NCBI GenBank assembly: GCA_035546335.1
Contig: DATKDP010000101.1
Location: 1 to 64,000 of the forward strand
Reading direction: 5' to 3'
DNA: 64,000 nt
From: DATKDP01 sp035546335
GTDB taxonomy: Bacteria; Acidobacteriota; Thermoanaerobaculia; Gp7-AA8
The stretch's first letter is position 1, and each line of letters begins with the position of its first letter. This document shows, piece after piece, positions 51,946 to 59,395 of the stretch. Below the pieces are notes generated by a model. That model did no database searches. It was not told the origin of the DNA and saw only the letters and a program-made list of their open reading frames with translations. The position numbers and the translations under genes are program-made.

Positions 51946-52016
51946 TCAGTTCATGTCCGCATGCGCCGTCATCCTGAGCCAGGAACGGCGCCCGCGCGCA
52001 AGACACCGCATCCTAC

Positions 52017-52100
52017 CGTCATCCTGCGCGAGGTGAAAGGGAGGGTATGAGCGAAGCATCTGCGTTCCACACCCTCCCTTCCACCTCGTTCAGGATGACG
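52017..52100. repeat. Repeat family A, copy 5 (core deleted)
   Basis: Termini CGTCATCCTGCGCGAGGTG and CACCTCGTTCAGGATGACG remain, with GATCTGCG-like and CACACCCTCCC parts, but the GGCAACTGTCTAAGAA core is missing. Together with a further left-end piece at 51968-51985 it fills the 51946-52167 gap between two minus-strand genes. Confidence 0.8.
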
Positions 52101-52167
52101 GTAATGGAGGCTCAGGCGGGCGCACGAGCGGAGCTGAACCGGGATTGTCAGGAAACGAACTGCGGAA

Positions 52168-52356
52168 TCAGGCGGTTTTTGCCCTCTTGAAAACCATACC
52201 GATGTGGTCGGTAGCACCTGTCTTGAAGTTGATCGACGTGATGCTGACCAGCTCCCATCCTTCGTCACCGAGCCGATTCAACTCTTCGGCGCGGCGCGGA
52301 TCCATCGAGTAATTCTCCGAGCGGACGTTTATGATCTTGTACTCCCAGGTCGTCAT
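52168..52356 (-). CDS. DUF4177 domain protein
   Basis: 62 residues; GGGAGG 4-10 bases before the ATG. TTWEYKIINV at the N-terminus and LNRLGDEGWELVSITSI in the middle are the DUF4177 signature (a short beta-hairpin plus helix); VFKRAK ends it. Function unknown. Downstream of the GDPD gene in the same direction with 66 bases between, so possibly co-transcribed. Confidence 0.88.
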   Translation of the reverse strand: MTTWEYKIINVRSENYSMDPRRAEELNRLGDEGWELVSITSINFKTGATDHIGMVFKRAKTA

Positions 52357-52422
52357 CTCCGCCTCCCCGTTTTCCGCTGGGACACTAGGTAGGGCGCCAG
52401 TCTAGCACAAACGGACTCGACC

Positions 52423-53139
52423 TCACTCGACAGGCGAGCGCCTTCCGGCCGGCGGCATCGCGCCCGCACGCCACCGGGCTGCGGCATCCGGAATGTCGGT
52501 GATCACGCCGTGACAGCCGGCGTTCGACAGGCGTCGCCAGAGCATCGGAGAGTTCGCTGTCCAGGGAACGACGGTCAGCGAATGGCGAAGGCATTCCTCG
52601 ATGAGCTGCGCCGTGACGATGGAAAACCGGGGAAACAGCCACGAGATCCCATCGTCCGCCAGTCCGTCGACGGAGCGGAACGCACGGTCCGCCGTCACCA
52701 GGCCGAGAGGGAAGGTCGCACCGAGATTCCGAAGGGTCGTGAGCACCGTCCTCTGAAAGGACGAAACCAGAGATGGCGCATACGGAGCGAGCTCAGCGAG
52801 CAACTCCGATTCCCAGCCGCTGCTCTTGACCTCCAGGACGATTCTCGGCGGAGCGCCCGCGGCGGAAACGTGGCGCAACATCTCCCGCAGCGTGGTGACC
52901 GCTCCTGCGCGGAGGCGCAACTGAGCCAGGGTGAGCGACTCGGTTCGCCGGCGCCGTATGGTCTCGTCGTGAAACAGAACGATCGATTTGTCGGCGAGAC
53001 GGCGCACATCGGTCTCGAATCCGTCGGCTCCCGCTTCGAGTGCGGCGGTGAACGAGGGAAGTGTATTCTCGCGGAAGCGGCGCGGGCTTCCCCGGTGGCC
53101 GAGGATCAGAAAAGAGCGATTCACGCGGTCGGTCGTCAT
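52423..53139 (-). CDS. Glycerophosphodiester phosphodiesterase family protein
   Basis: 238 residues from ATG 53139 (a GTG at 53154 is possible). GDPD motifs: LILGHRGSPRRFRENTLPSF (HR and EN), GADGFETDVRR (ExD), LFHDETIRR (catalytic His), LEVKSSG and the closing GVITDIPD. TIM-barrel phosphodiesterase releasing sn-glycerol-3-phosphate from glycerophosphodiesters. No signal peptide, so cytosolic. Divergent from the response regulator. Confidence 0.93.
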   Translation of the reverse strand: MTTDRVNRSFLILGHRGSPRRFRENTLPSFTAALEAGADGFETDVRRLADKSIVLFHDETIRRRRTESLTLAQLRLRAGAVTTLREMLRHVSAAGAPPRIVLEVKSSGWESELLAELAPYAPSLVSSFQRTVLTTLRNLGATFPLGLVTADRAFRSVDGLADDGISWLFPRFSIVTAQLIEECLRHSLTVVPWTANSPMLWRRLSNAGCHGVITDIPDAAARWRAGAMPPAGRRSPVE

Positions 53140-53194
53140 CGGAATGGGAGGCACAATTTCTTTTCACAGAGCGACTTCCATCGTTTCGGAGTCG

Positions 53195-53223
53195 TTGACT
53201 TCCCGTTTTGCCGATGTTACGTT
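53195..53223 (+). promoter_or_regulatory. Predicted promoter of the response regulator gene
   Basis: TTGACT (53195-53200), 17 bases, TACGTT (53218-53223). Same -10 as inferred for the gcv operon, and 24 bases before the ATG. Confidence 0.6.
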
Positions 53224-53247
53224 GAGCGAAACAGCGGAGCGGAGCAA

Positions 53248-54777
53248 ATGCCCAAGAAAATCCTTCTTGCCGATGACAGCATCACAATCCAGAAAGTCGT
53301 CGAGTTGACGTTCTCGGACGGTGATTACGAAGTCATCGCCACCAACAACGGAGCCAAAGCGATTCAGAAGATCGGCGAGATCCGACCCGATATCATTCTC
53401 TCCGACATCATCATGCCGGAAAAGAACGGCTACGAGGTATGCGAGTTCGTCAAATCGCATCCCGAGCTTCGCCACATTCCGGTGATCCTGCTGACCGGCA
53501 CCTTCGAGCCGTTCGATCCCGATCGCGCCGAGAAGGCCGGTTGCGATGCCGTCGTGACCAAGCCGTTCGAATCGCAGAGCCTCATCCACAAGGTCGAAGA
53601 GCTGATCGCCGATGCGGCCGGAACCGCTGTGTTCGCAGCCCCTGCCGAGAATCCAACGGACGTCTCGCCGTCAAACGCCTCCCAATCCGATCTCGCTTCC
53701 TTCGAGGAGGCGGAAGAGACTCGTACGTGGCCTGCACCGTCTTTGGGAGAATCCGGAGGGGAACAGCCGCGGCAGCCGACCGAAGAGGCACCCTTCTCCC
53801 CGCCACCTTCGTACGCAACCGAGCAGATCGCGGAGCGGAAGCCCGAACCTTCGGCGTTCTCCTCGGCGCAGCGTCACCAACCGGCGCACGATCCGTCGCT
53901 CGCGATCACCGCGCCACCGTTTCCAAAGCCCGACATTGCGGTCGATCACGACGAGGAAATTTTCGCCGCGTCACCCGAGCCGGAGGCAGCTCCGAGCGAC
54001 CTGCCGTTCGAGCCGGAGCCGGCGGCCGAACCAGCGAACTTCGACGAGACGCGTGCCTATTCGATGAATGAGATCGGATGGAGCAAGCCGCCGGCAGCCG
54101 ATCTCGCCGCCAAGCCGGAGACCGAATCTCCGTTCGCCCCATCGGAAGAGGAAGCCGAGCCCGGGCTCCTCTCCGAGCCGCGTCCCGAGGCTCATGAGGA
54201 GCAGCACCCGCTCGGCGAGATCACTTCGGAGCCTCAGGAAGAGGAGTCGATCTTCGAGCAGCCCGAAGAGAGTGCTCGCATGATGGAGATGTGGTCGCCG
54301 GGGCCGGGCCTGGGTGAGGGAGCAGAAGAGCCGCTCGGCGGCGCCGCCGCGTCGTCATTCGAGGAGCCCTCACCGCAGTCCGAACCGCTCTTCGAGTCGC
54401 CACCAGCAGAGGAACCGTTTGTCGAGCCGGAGCCGCCGGCTGCATGGTCACCGTCGGCTGCCGAGCCGGCGCAGGACACAGCACCGTGGCAGGAGGAGGA
54501 AGCGGGTCAGGAGCCGGTTGCGGAGGAGCCTGCAGCCGCGGCGGGCCCGTGGGGCGCCATTCCCGAGGAAGCGCCGCCGCCTGCCGCCGGCGAAACTGAA
54601 ACGGCCGCCCGTGTCTCTGCGAGCGGGCTGAGCGAGGATCAGATCGAACGGATCGCGCGTCGCGTGGTCGAGCTGCTGTCCGACCGCATTGTCCGCGACA
54701 TCGCCTGGGAAGTGATTCCCGATCTCGCCGAGAACGTCGTCCGCGACCGGATCCGGCAGCTCGAGAACGAGGTTTGA
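53248..54777 (+). CDS. Response regulator with long Pro/Glu-rich linker and C-terminal helical domain
   Basis: 509 residues from ATG 53248, preceded by GCGGAGCGGAG. Residues 1-120 are a REC domain: D9-D10 (LADD), phosphorylation site D53 (ILSDIIMPEKNG), T/K switch residues with K105 (VVTKPFE). Residues about 125-440 are low-complexity, rich in Glu, Pro and Ala (SEPRPEAHEEQHPLGEITSE, PEPEAAPSDLPFEPEPAAEP). The end (SEDQIERIARRVVELLSDRI ... IPDLAENVVRDRIRQLE) is an amphipathic helical element that recurs at the end of Myxococcota/Acidobacteriota regulators of this kind. No DNA-binding domain, so output may be by protein interaction. Confidence 0.9.
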   Translation: MPKKILLADDSITIQKVVELTFSDGDYEVIATNNGAKAIQKIGEIRPDIILSDIIMPEKNGYEVCEFVKSHPELRHIPVILLTGTFEPFDPDRAEKAGCDAVVTKPFESQSLIHKVEELIADAAGTAVFAAPAENPTDVSPSNASQSDLASFEEAEETRTWPAPSLGESGGEQPRQPTEEAPFSPPPSYATEQIAERKPEPSAFSSAQRHQPAHDPSLAITAPPFPKPDIAVDHDEEIFAASPEPEAAPSDLPFEPEPAAEPANFDETRAYSMNEIGWSKPPAADLAAKPETESPFAPSEEEAEPGLLSEPRPEAHEEQHPLGEITSEPQEEESIFEQPEESARMMEMWSPGPGLGEGAEEPLGGAAASSFEEPSPQSEPLFESPPAEEPFVEPEPPAAWSPSAAEPAQDTAPWQEEEAGQEPVAEEPAAAAGPWGAIPEEAPPPAAGETETAARVSASGLSEDQIERIARRVVELLSDRIVRDIAWEVIPDLAENVVRDRIRQLENEV

Positions 54778-54824
54778 ATCAGAGTGGACGAGGTCGACGA
54801 CATGGACTATGTGGACGTGTCTGA

Positions 54825-54953
54825 TCAATTGCTCTGAATGAAATCCGACAAATCCTGAGCCAGCTCTTCGGCTGCTGACTCGACCGCGTTCCCCTCGCGC
54901 GTCGAATGACGGATGAGCGCCACGATGTTTCCTTTGGAATCGCGGAAGATCAT
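54825..54953 (-). CDS. Possible small protein, 42 residues
   Basis: From ATG 54953 (MIFRDSKGNIVALIRHSTRE) to a stop at 54825. Amphipathic with a helical end (AVESAAEELAQDLSDF). A GGAG touches the start codon and so is too close to be a good ribosome site; the frame is open upstream into the adenosyltransferase end. It could be a real small gene in the operon with the adenosyltransferase, but the evidence is weak. Confidence 0.3.
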   Translation of the reverse strand: MIFRDSKGNIVALIRHSTREGNAVESAAEELAQDLSDFIQSN

Positions 54954-54996
54954 CTCCGCGCCCGCGCCAGCCTGTGCGAGATGGTGACCGGCACTA

Positions 54997-55530
54997 CTAG
55001 CTGCGCTTCCACGGAACATCGCCGACCGAAGCGGTCCTGTTCGCGTGGCGGGCGGCGACGAAAAGATAGTCCGAAAGGCGGTTGAGATAGGCAACGGCGG
55101 GATTCGTGCGCGGAATCTGCAGAGCGATCACACGACGCTCTGCTCTCCGGCAGACGGTTCTCGCGACATGCAGCGACGCCGCGGCGAGGCTTCCTCCCGG
55201 AAGAATGAATGTGCGGAGAGGAGCCAGCTCGTTCTCCATGCGATCGATCGACTCTTCGAGCGACGTGATTCGATCCCCGCGCACACCCGGAAATTCCGTC
55301 CTCGCCATCCGGGCTGCGAGAGCCGCACCGATGTCGAAGAGATCCGACTGAATCGCGGCCAGCTCGCCATCGAGCGGCGAGTCGGGCCACGAGGCGCGCG
55401 CCAGACCGAGAAACGCACTCAGCTCGTCGACGGTCCCGTAGGCTTCGATCCAGGGATCGTTCTTGCCGACCCGCTCCCCTCCGAGCAGGGAGGTCTCTCC
55501 CTCGTCGCCTCCGCGCGTGTAGATTTTCAT
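54997..55530 (-). CDS. Cob(I)alamin adenosyltransferase, PduO type
   Basis: 177 residues from ATG 55530 (a start 9 bases earlier is possible). N-terminal KIYTRGGDEGETSLLGGERV is the ATP-binding motif of PduO/MMAB enzymes; YGTVDELSAFLGLAR, FILPGGSLAAASLHVAR and RTVCRRAERRVIAL complete it. Makes adenosylcobalamin. No cobalamin-dependent mutase is in the window, but the AI-2E protein with a B12-like domain is. Divergent from the FHA gene. Confidence 0.94.
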   Translation of the reverse strand: MKIYTRGGDEGETSLLGGERVGKNDPWIEAYGTVDELSAFLGLARASWPDSPLDGELAAIQSDLFDIGAALAARMARTEFPGVRGDRITSLEESIDRMENELAPLRTFILPGGSLAAASLHVARTVCRRAERRVIALQIPRTNPAVAYLNRLSDYLFVAARHANRTASVGDVPWKRS

Positions 55531-55610
55531 CGCTCTCATTGTCGCATGGGGAGGAGGGGGCGAGACGCGTCCCCGCTCGGTTCGAAGCTCGTCTTCCTTC
55601 CCCCGTCGCA

Positions 55611-55640
55611 TTGACACGATTTTTCCGGCTCTGTTATCGT
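55611..55640 (+). promoter_or_regulatory. Predicted promoter of the FHA-Wzm-Wzt operon
   Basis: TTGACA (55611-55616), 18 bases, TATCGT (55635-55640), 29 bases before the TTG start at 55670. Confidence 0.6.
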
Positions 55641-55669
55641 CGGGCGCACAGTTTTCAAGGACCTGACGA

Positions 55670-56269
55670 TTGATCATCGAATGCTCCAACTGTCAGACGA
55701 AGTACCAGTATGACGAGGGGCGCTTCGAGGGAAAGCCCTCGAAGAAGATCCGCTGCGCGAAATGCAAAGGGATCTTCGAGATCCGCAGCCCGTCGTTCGC
55801 CGCTCCGGCTCCGGCGGCTCACGCCGCACCCTCCACGGGCGTCTCATTCGACGAAACGCAGACCAGATCAATCGATCCGGATGTGGCCACGGAGACGTCT
55901 CCGCCGGAAACTCCCTCGGGCCAACCGGCCGAGAGGACGGATGCGCCGATGCGTCTTCCGGAAGGAATGCGCCTGTCGGTTGCGATCATCGACGGAGTCG
56001 ACTCGGGGAAGGTCTACCGAATCGAGAAACCGCGGGTGGTGATCGGGCGCAGCGGTTCGGACATTCCGCTGGAAGACTCCGAAGTATCACGCCAGCATGC
56101 GGTGATCGAAGTCTATGAAGGCATGGTGCTGCTCGAGGATCTCGGATCGACGAACGGCACGTTCCTCGACAACGAGCGGATCGGCGAGCCGTACGAGCTG
56201 TGGAATCACGCCGAATTCGTCATCGGCTCGACGACGCTCATGCTGATCATTACTCAGGATCAGTCGTGA
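55670..56269 (+). CDS. MJ0042-type zinc ribbon plus FHA domain protein
   Basis: 199 residues from TTG 55670 (AAGGA upstream). Residues 1-40 hold a CxxC...CxxC zinc ribbon (C5, C8, C29, C32) of the MJ0042 type; a Pro/Thr-rich linker follows; residues about 105-195 are an FHA domain with RVVIGRSGSDIPLEDSEVSRQHAVIE and GSTNGTFLDNE, the phosphothreonine-binding strands. FHA domains bind phospho-Thr, so a Hanks kinase (a fragment is at 1-166) may act on a partner. Stop overlaps the Wzm start by 4 bases. Confidence 0.93.
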   Translation: MIIECSNCQTKYQYDEGRFEGKPSKKIRCAKCKGIFEIRSPSFAAPAPAAHAAPSTGVSFDETQTRSIDPDVATETSPPETPSGQPAERTDAPMRLPEGMRLSVAIIDGVDSGKVYRIEKPRVVIGRSGSDIPLEDSEVSRQHAVIEVYEGMVLLEDLGSTNGTFLDNERIGEPYELWNHAEFVIGSTTLMLIITQDQS

Positions 56270-57063
56270 TCGCGGATCTCGCGAACCTGTTCCGCTACCG
56301 GCAACTGATCGCGTCGCTCACCTCACGCGATCTGAAGGCGCGTTATCGAGGATCGGTTCTCGGCTTCTTCTGGTCGCTGGCGAACCCGCTGCTTCTGCTC
56401 GGCGTCTACACGCTGGTCTTCACCTGGTTCTTCCCCCGTCCCGACATGAAGCAGTTCTGGCTCTTCCTCTTCACCGGGATTCTTCCGTGGACCTTCTTCG
56501 CCGGATCGGTGCTCGAGTCGACGGGATCGATCATCGGCAATGCAGGTCTGGTCAAGAAGGTGCTGTTTCCAGCCGAAGCACTCCCGATCGTCGTGGTTCT
56601 TTCCCATCTGGTGCACTTCATGCTCGCCCTTCCGATCCTGCTCTTCGCCTCGGTCGGAGCCTCGCTGCTGGCGACCGAGTCACACGTCGGGCTTTCGGTG
56701 CTCTTGACGCCGCTGCTCCTGCTCCTTCAACTGATTTTCGTCGCCGGGATCGCCATGGCCATCTCTTCCTCGTCGGTTCTTTTCCGCGACCTGCGCGATC
56801 TGATTGCGAACGTGATGCACCTCTGGTTCTTCCTCACTCCGATCATCTATGCGCTCGACCGGATCGACTCGCAACCCATGCGGATCCTCCTGCGTCTGAA
56901 TCCGATGACTCCGTTCGTCCGCGCCTACCAGAGCCTCTTCTACTATGCTGCCGCCCCCGAGCCGCTCGACCTCACACTCATGGGGGTTTACGCCTTCGGC
57001 TCGCTCATCGTGGGACTGATCGTCTTCGAGCGCCTGCGAGACACCCTGGCGGAGGCGATTTGA
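56266..57063 (+). CDS. ABC-2 type polysaccharide export permease (Wzm-like)
   Basis: 265 residues from GTG 56266 (overlap GTGA with the FHA stop). The opener LANLFRYRQLIASLTSRDLK, ARYRGSVLGFFWSLANPLLL and the closing MTPFVRAYQSLFYYA are the signature of O-antigen/capsule exporter permeases; about six membrane segments. Works with the Wzt-like ATPase that overlaps its stop. TTGA at 57060-57063 joins them. Confidence 0.93.
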   Translation: MIADLANLFRYRQLIASLTSRDLKARYRGSVLGFFWSLANPLLLLGVYTLVFTWFFPRPDMKQFWLFLFTGILPWTFFAGSVLESTGSIIGNAGLVKKVLFPAEALPIVVVLSHLVHFMLALPILLFASVGASLLATESHVGLSVLLTPLLLLLQLIFVAGIAMAISSSSVLFRDLRDLIANVMHLWFFLTPIIYALDRIDSQPMRILLRLNPMTPFVRAYQSLFYYAAAPEPLDLTLMGVYAFGSLIVGLIVFERLRDTLAEAI

Positions 57064-58460
57064 GCAACGCTGCTCTCTCCCTGCGCAATGTTTCGAAGAG
57101 CTACCGGCTCTTCGGCAGACGCTCCCAGTTCCAGACGCTCAAGAGCGCGCTGCTCAAGCGCGATCTTCGCCCCCCGCCCGAGGCGTCGATTCCCGCGCTG
57201 CGCAATGTCTCGTTCGACGTGGAGCGGGGAGAAGCCTTCGGGATCATCGGCCGCAACGGCTCGGGCAAATCGACCCTTCTGAAGATCATCTCCGGAATTC
57301 TGAAGCCGACCAGCGGCACGCTCGTCGTCGACGGGCGCGTCTCGGCGCTGATCGAGCTCGGTGCCGGATTTCATCCCGAGATCAGCGGACGTGAGAACGT
57401 CTACATCAACGGAATCATGCTCGGTCTGACCCGGCGTGAGATCGACAAGCGGTTCGATCAGATCGCCGAGTTCTCGGGGATCCGCGAGCTCCTCGACCAG
57501 CCGGTCAAAACCTACTCCTCCGGCATGTATGTCCGGCTCGGCTTCGCCGTGGCGGTTCACGTCGATCCCGACATTCTCCTCATCGACGAGGTGCTCTCCG
57601 TCGGTGACGAGGAGTTCTCACAGAAATGCGTCGCCAGAATCCAGGAGCTGAAGTATCGCGGTGTCACCATGCTCGTGGTCACACACCAGCTCGATCTCGT
57701 CAGAGCCCTTTGCGATCGCGCGCTCTGGCTGGATCACGGGGTCGTCGAGCGGGTCGGCGAACCGATTCGTGTCGTCGATGCCTATCTGCAGCGGGTCGCG
57801 GGAGAGCCCGGACAACCGGAAGACGAGAGCGACGAGGCGACCGGCGAAACGGATGGCGGCGAGGAAGAGGACAACGAGCTCCTCGAAGAAGAGCGATGGG
57901 GCTCGGGCGAGGTTCTCCTTGCGCGCGTCTTGCTCTACGATCGCAGCGGACACGAGCTCGTCGCTCTCGGGCCCGGCTCCGATGTGGAAATCGAAATGGA
58001 GGTCAAGGTGCGCGAGGCGCAGACCGATTTCGTCTTCGGCATCGGCATCTACCATGCCGATGGAACCTGCGTCTACGGCACGAACACCGACCTGGAAGGA
58101 TTCCTGCCGGAGCGGCTCGAGAACGACGCGCGCGTCCGCTTCGTCATCCCCTCGCTCGATCTCGTTGCCGGCTCGTACCGGATCGACGCGGCGGTCCACA
58201 CGCGAAACGGACGCGCGTTCGACTACCGCCGCGGCGTGATTCGTTTCGTCGTCGGCTCCCGGATCCACGACATCGGAGTCTACCGGCCGAAACACGAGTG
58301 GAGCTTCGAGGGAGGTGTCGAGCTGCGGCAGATCGATCTGCTCAGCCGCAACGTCCCGGCACCGATGGCGGAGTACATACGCGAGAATGAGAACGCCGAG
58401 CCATCCTACAGGAAGCGTCCGCGCCGGCGGCGGAAGAAAAAGAGTGAGGAGGAATCGTAA
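57060..58460 (+). CDS. ABC transporter ATPase with C-terminal carbohydrate-binding domain (Wzt-like)
   Basis: 466 residues from TTG 57060, overlapping the permease stop. Nucleotide-binding domain: Walker A IIGRNGSGKSTLLK, IELGAGFHPEISGRENVYIN, signature TYSSGMYVRLGFAVA, Walker B DILLIDEVLSVGD. After an acidic linker (EDESDEATGETDGGEEEDNE) residues about 290-420 form a beta-sandwich like Wzt C-terminal domains that read the O-antigen end (LLYDRSGHELVALGPGSDVE, IPSLDLVAGSYRIDAAVH). A basic tail RKRPRRRRKKK ends it. The C-terminal domain suggests export of a capped polysaccharide. Confidence 0.93.
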   Translation: MSNAALSLRNVSKSYRLFGRRSQFQTLKSALLKRDLRPPPEASIPALRNVSFDVERGEAFGIIGRNGSGKSTLLKIISGILKPTSGTLVVDGRVSALIELGAGFHPEISGRENVYINGIMLGLTRREIDKRFDQIAEFSGIRELLDQPVKTYSSGMYVRLGFAVAVHVDPDILLIDEVLSVGDEEFSQKCVARIQELKYRGVTMLVVTHQLDLVRALCDRALWLDHGVVERVGEPIRVVDAYLQRVAGEPGQPEDESDEATGETDGGEEEDNELLEEERWGSGEVLLARVLLYDRSGHELVALGPGSDVEIEMEVKVREAQTDFVFGIGIYHADGTCVYGTNTDLEGFLPERLENDARVRFVIPSLDLVAGSYRIDAAVHTRNGRAFDYRRGVIRFVVGSRIHDIGVYRPKHEWSFEGGVELRQIDLLSRNVPAPMAEYIRENENAEPSYRKRPRRRRKKKSEEES

Positions 58461-58469
58461 CTGTCGCGC

Positions 58470-58802
58470 TCACTGCTCCGACCCGGGTGGCAGCAGATAG
58501 ACGATCTCTCCCTCTTTCGACATACCGAGATCCTCGCGCGCGATCCGCTCGACGACGAAGGTCGAAGTTCTCAGGCTCTGGATCTCCCGCCTCAGCCGGA
58601 GATTCTCCGTCTCGAGCCGAGCGATCTCTTCCTGAAGGGACTGCACATGCTTGCGGGAACGCTGCAGCTCGGAGATCCCCTGCTCACTGAAGACGAAGGA
58701 GACGAGGAAGACGATGGTGAGAACGGCGGAGAGAAGGAAGACCGCTTTCAGCGTGACCTTCGCCGACTTTCTCGGATCATGTACCGACACCGCCGCACCC
58801 AT
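58470..58802 (-). CDS. ftsB: FtsB/DivIC-type septum formation initiator
   Basis: 110 residues from ATG 58802; an upstream GTG is less likely. One membrane helix (AVFLLSAVLTIVFLVSFVF, about 20-38) then a coiled coil (SLQEEIARLETENLRLRREI) and the family end FVVERIAREDLGMSKEGEIV. With FtsL and FtsQ it forms the divisome scaffold. Converges on the Wzt gene with 9 bases between the stops. Confidence 0.9.
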   Translation of the reverse strand: MGAAVSVHDPRKSAKVTLKAVFLLSAVLTIVFLVSFVFSEQGISELQRSRKHVQSLQEEIARLETENLRLRREIQSLRTSTFVVERIAREDLGMSKEGEIVYLLPPGSEQ

Positions 58803-58985
58803 GGACCCTAGTGTTAGACGATCGAGGCCGGCTGTCAAGCCGCGCTCGCCGGCTATTTCGGCATTGACGGAATTCGGTTCAGGGTTGGGCGGTTGATCTC
58901 TTCATCACAGTGGTTTGCCGAGCACGGTAGATGAAAGTTCGTTTTTTGAATCTCCCGACTGGCAGCACAGAAAGGAGATTCACCC

Positions 58986-59189
58986 ATGAGAAACAACGGT
59001 AACGTCAAGTGGTTCAACGACGCCAAGGGCTTCGGTTTCATTTCGATGTCCGACGGCCAGGACGTCTTCGTGCACTTCTCGGCGATTCAGGCCGCAGGCT
59101 TCAAGTCGCTTCCGGAAGGGGCGAGCGTCGAGTTTGACGTGGTCCAGGGACCGAAAGGTCTTCAGGCCGCAAACGTCACTCTCCTCTGA
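58986..59189 (+). CDS. Cold shock protein, CspA family (second copy)
   Basis: 67 residues; AAAGGAG 8 bases before the ATG. GNVKWFNDAKGFGFISM, DVFVHFSAI and GPKGLQAANV are the Csp motifs. About 60 per cent identical by eye to the copy at 47558. A strong intrinsic terminator follows at once, so the gene is its own unit. Confidence 0.97.
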   Translation: MRNNGNVKWFNDAKGFGFISMSDGQDVFVHFSAIQAAGFKSLPEGASVEFDVVQGPKGLQAANVTLL

Positions 59190-59209
59190 TTCGACCAGCA
59201 GCGCAATTC

Positions 59210-59240
59210 GAGGGGCAGGCTCGCCTGCCCCTCTTTTTTT
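59210..59240 (+). terminator. Intrinsic terminator of the second csp gene
   Basis: GAGGGGCAGG, loop CTCG, CCTGCCCCTC then TTTTTTT (59234-59240), 20 bases after the csp stop codon. The only textbook rho-independent terminator in the window. Confidence 0.95.
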
Positions 59241-59255
59241 GCCCTGGATGACGGC

Positions 59256-59358
59256 AAGTGGGCGAAGATTCCGATCTTCGGCCCGGTGACTGGCGACGGT
59301 GTGAGCGATGGGGACACTCGTCGCGGACTCGCCCTTCTGCCCTCTGCCTTCTGCCTTG
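59256..59358. repeat. Repeat F copy 2 and heptamer array D7
   Basis: AAGTGGGCGAAGATTCCGAT then CTTCGGCCCGGTGAC (59256-59290) is the complement of 32802-32843. At 59334-59358 three to four YTCTGCC units follow. They lie between the csp terminator and the purB start. Confidence 0.75.
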
Positions 59359-59381
59359 GGACGCGCCTGCCCGAAGACCTA

Positions 59382-59387
59382 TATAAT
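59382..59387 (+). promoter_or_regulatory. Consensus -10 box close to the purB start
   Basis: TATAAT ends 8 bases before the purB ATG (59396). If used, the transcript would begin at or next to the start codon, giving a leaderless message; this fits the absence of a ribosome site. No good -35 is at 17 bases. Confidence 0.4.
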
Positions 59388-59395
59388 TTCTTCCG

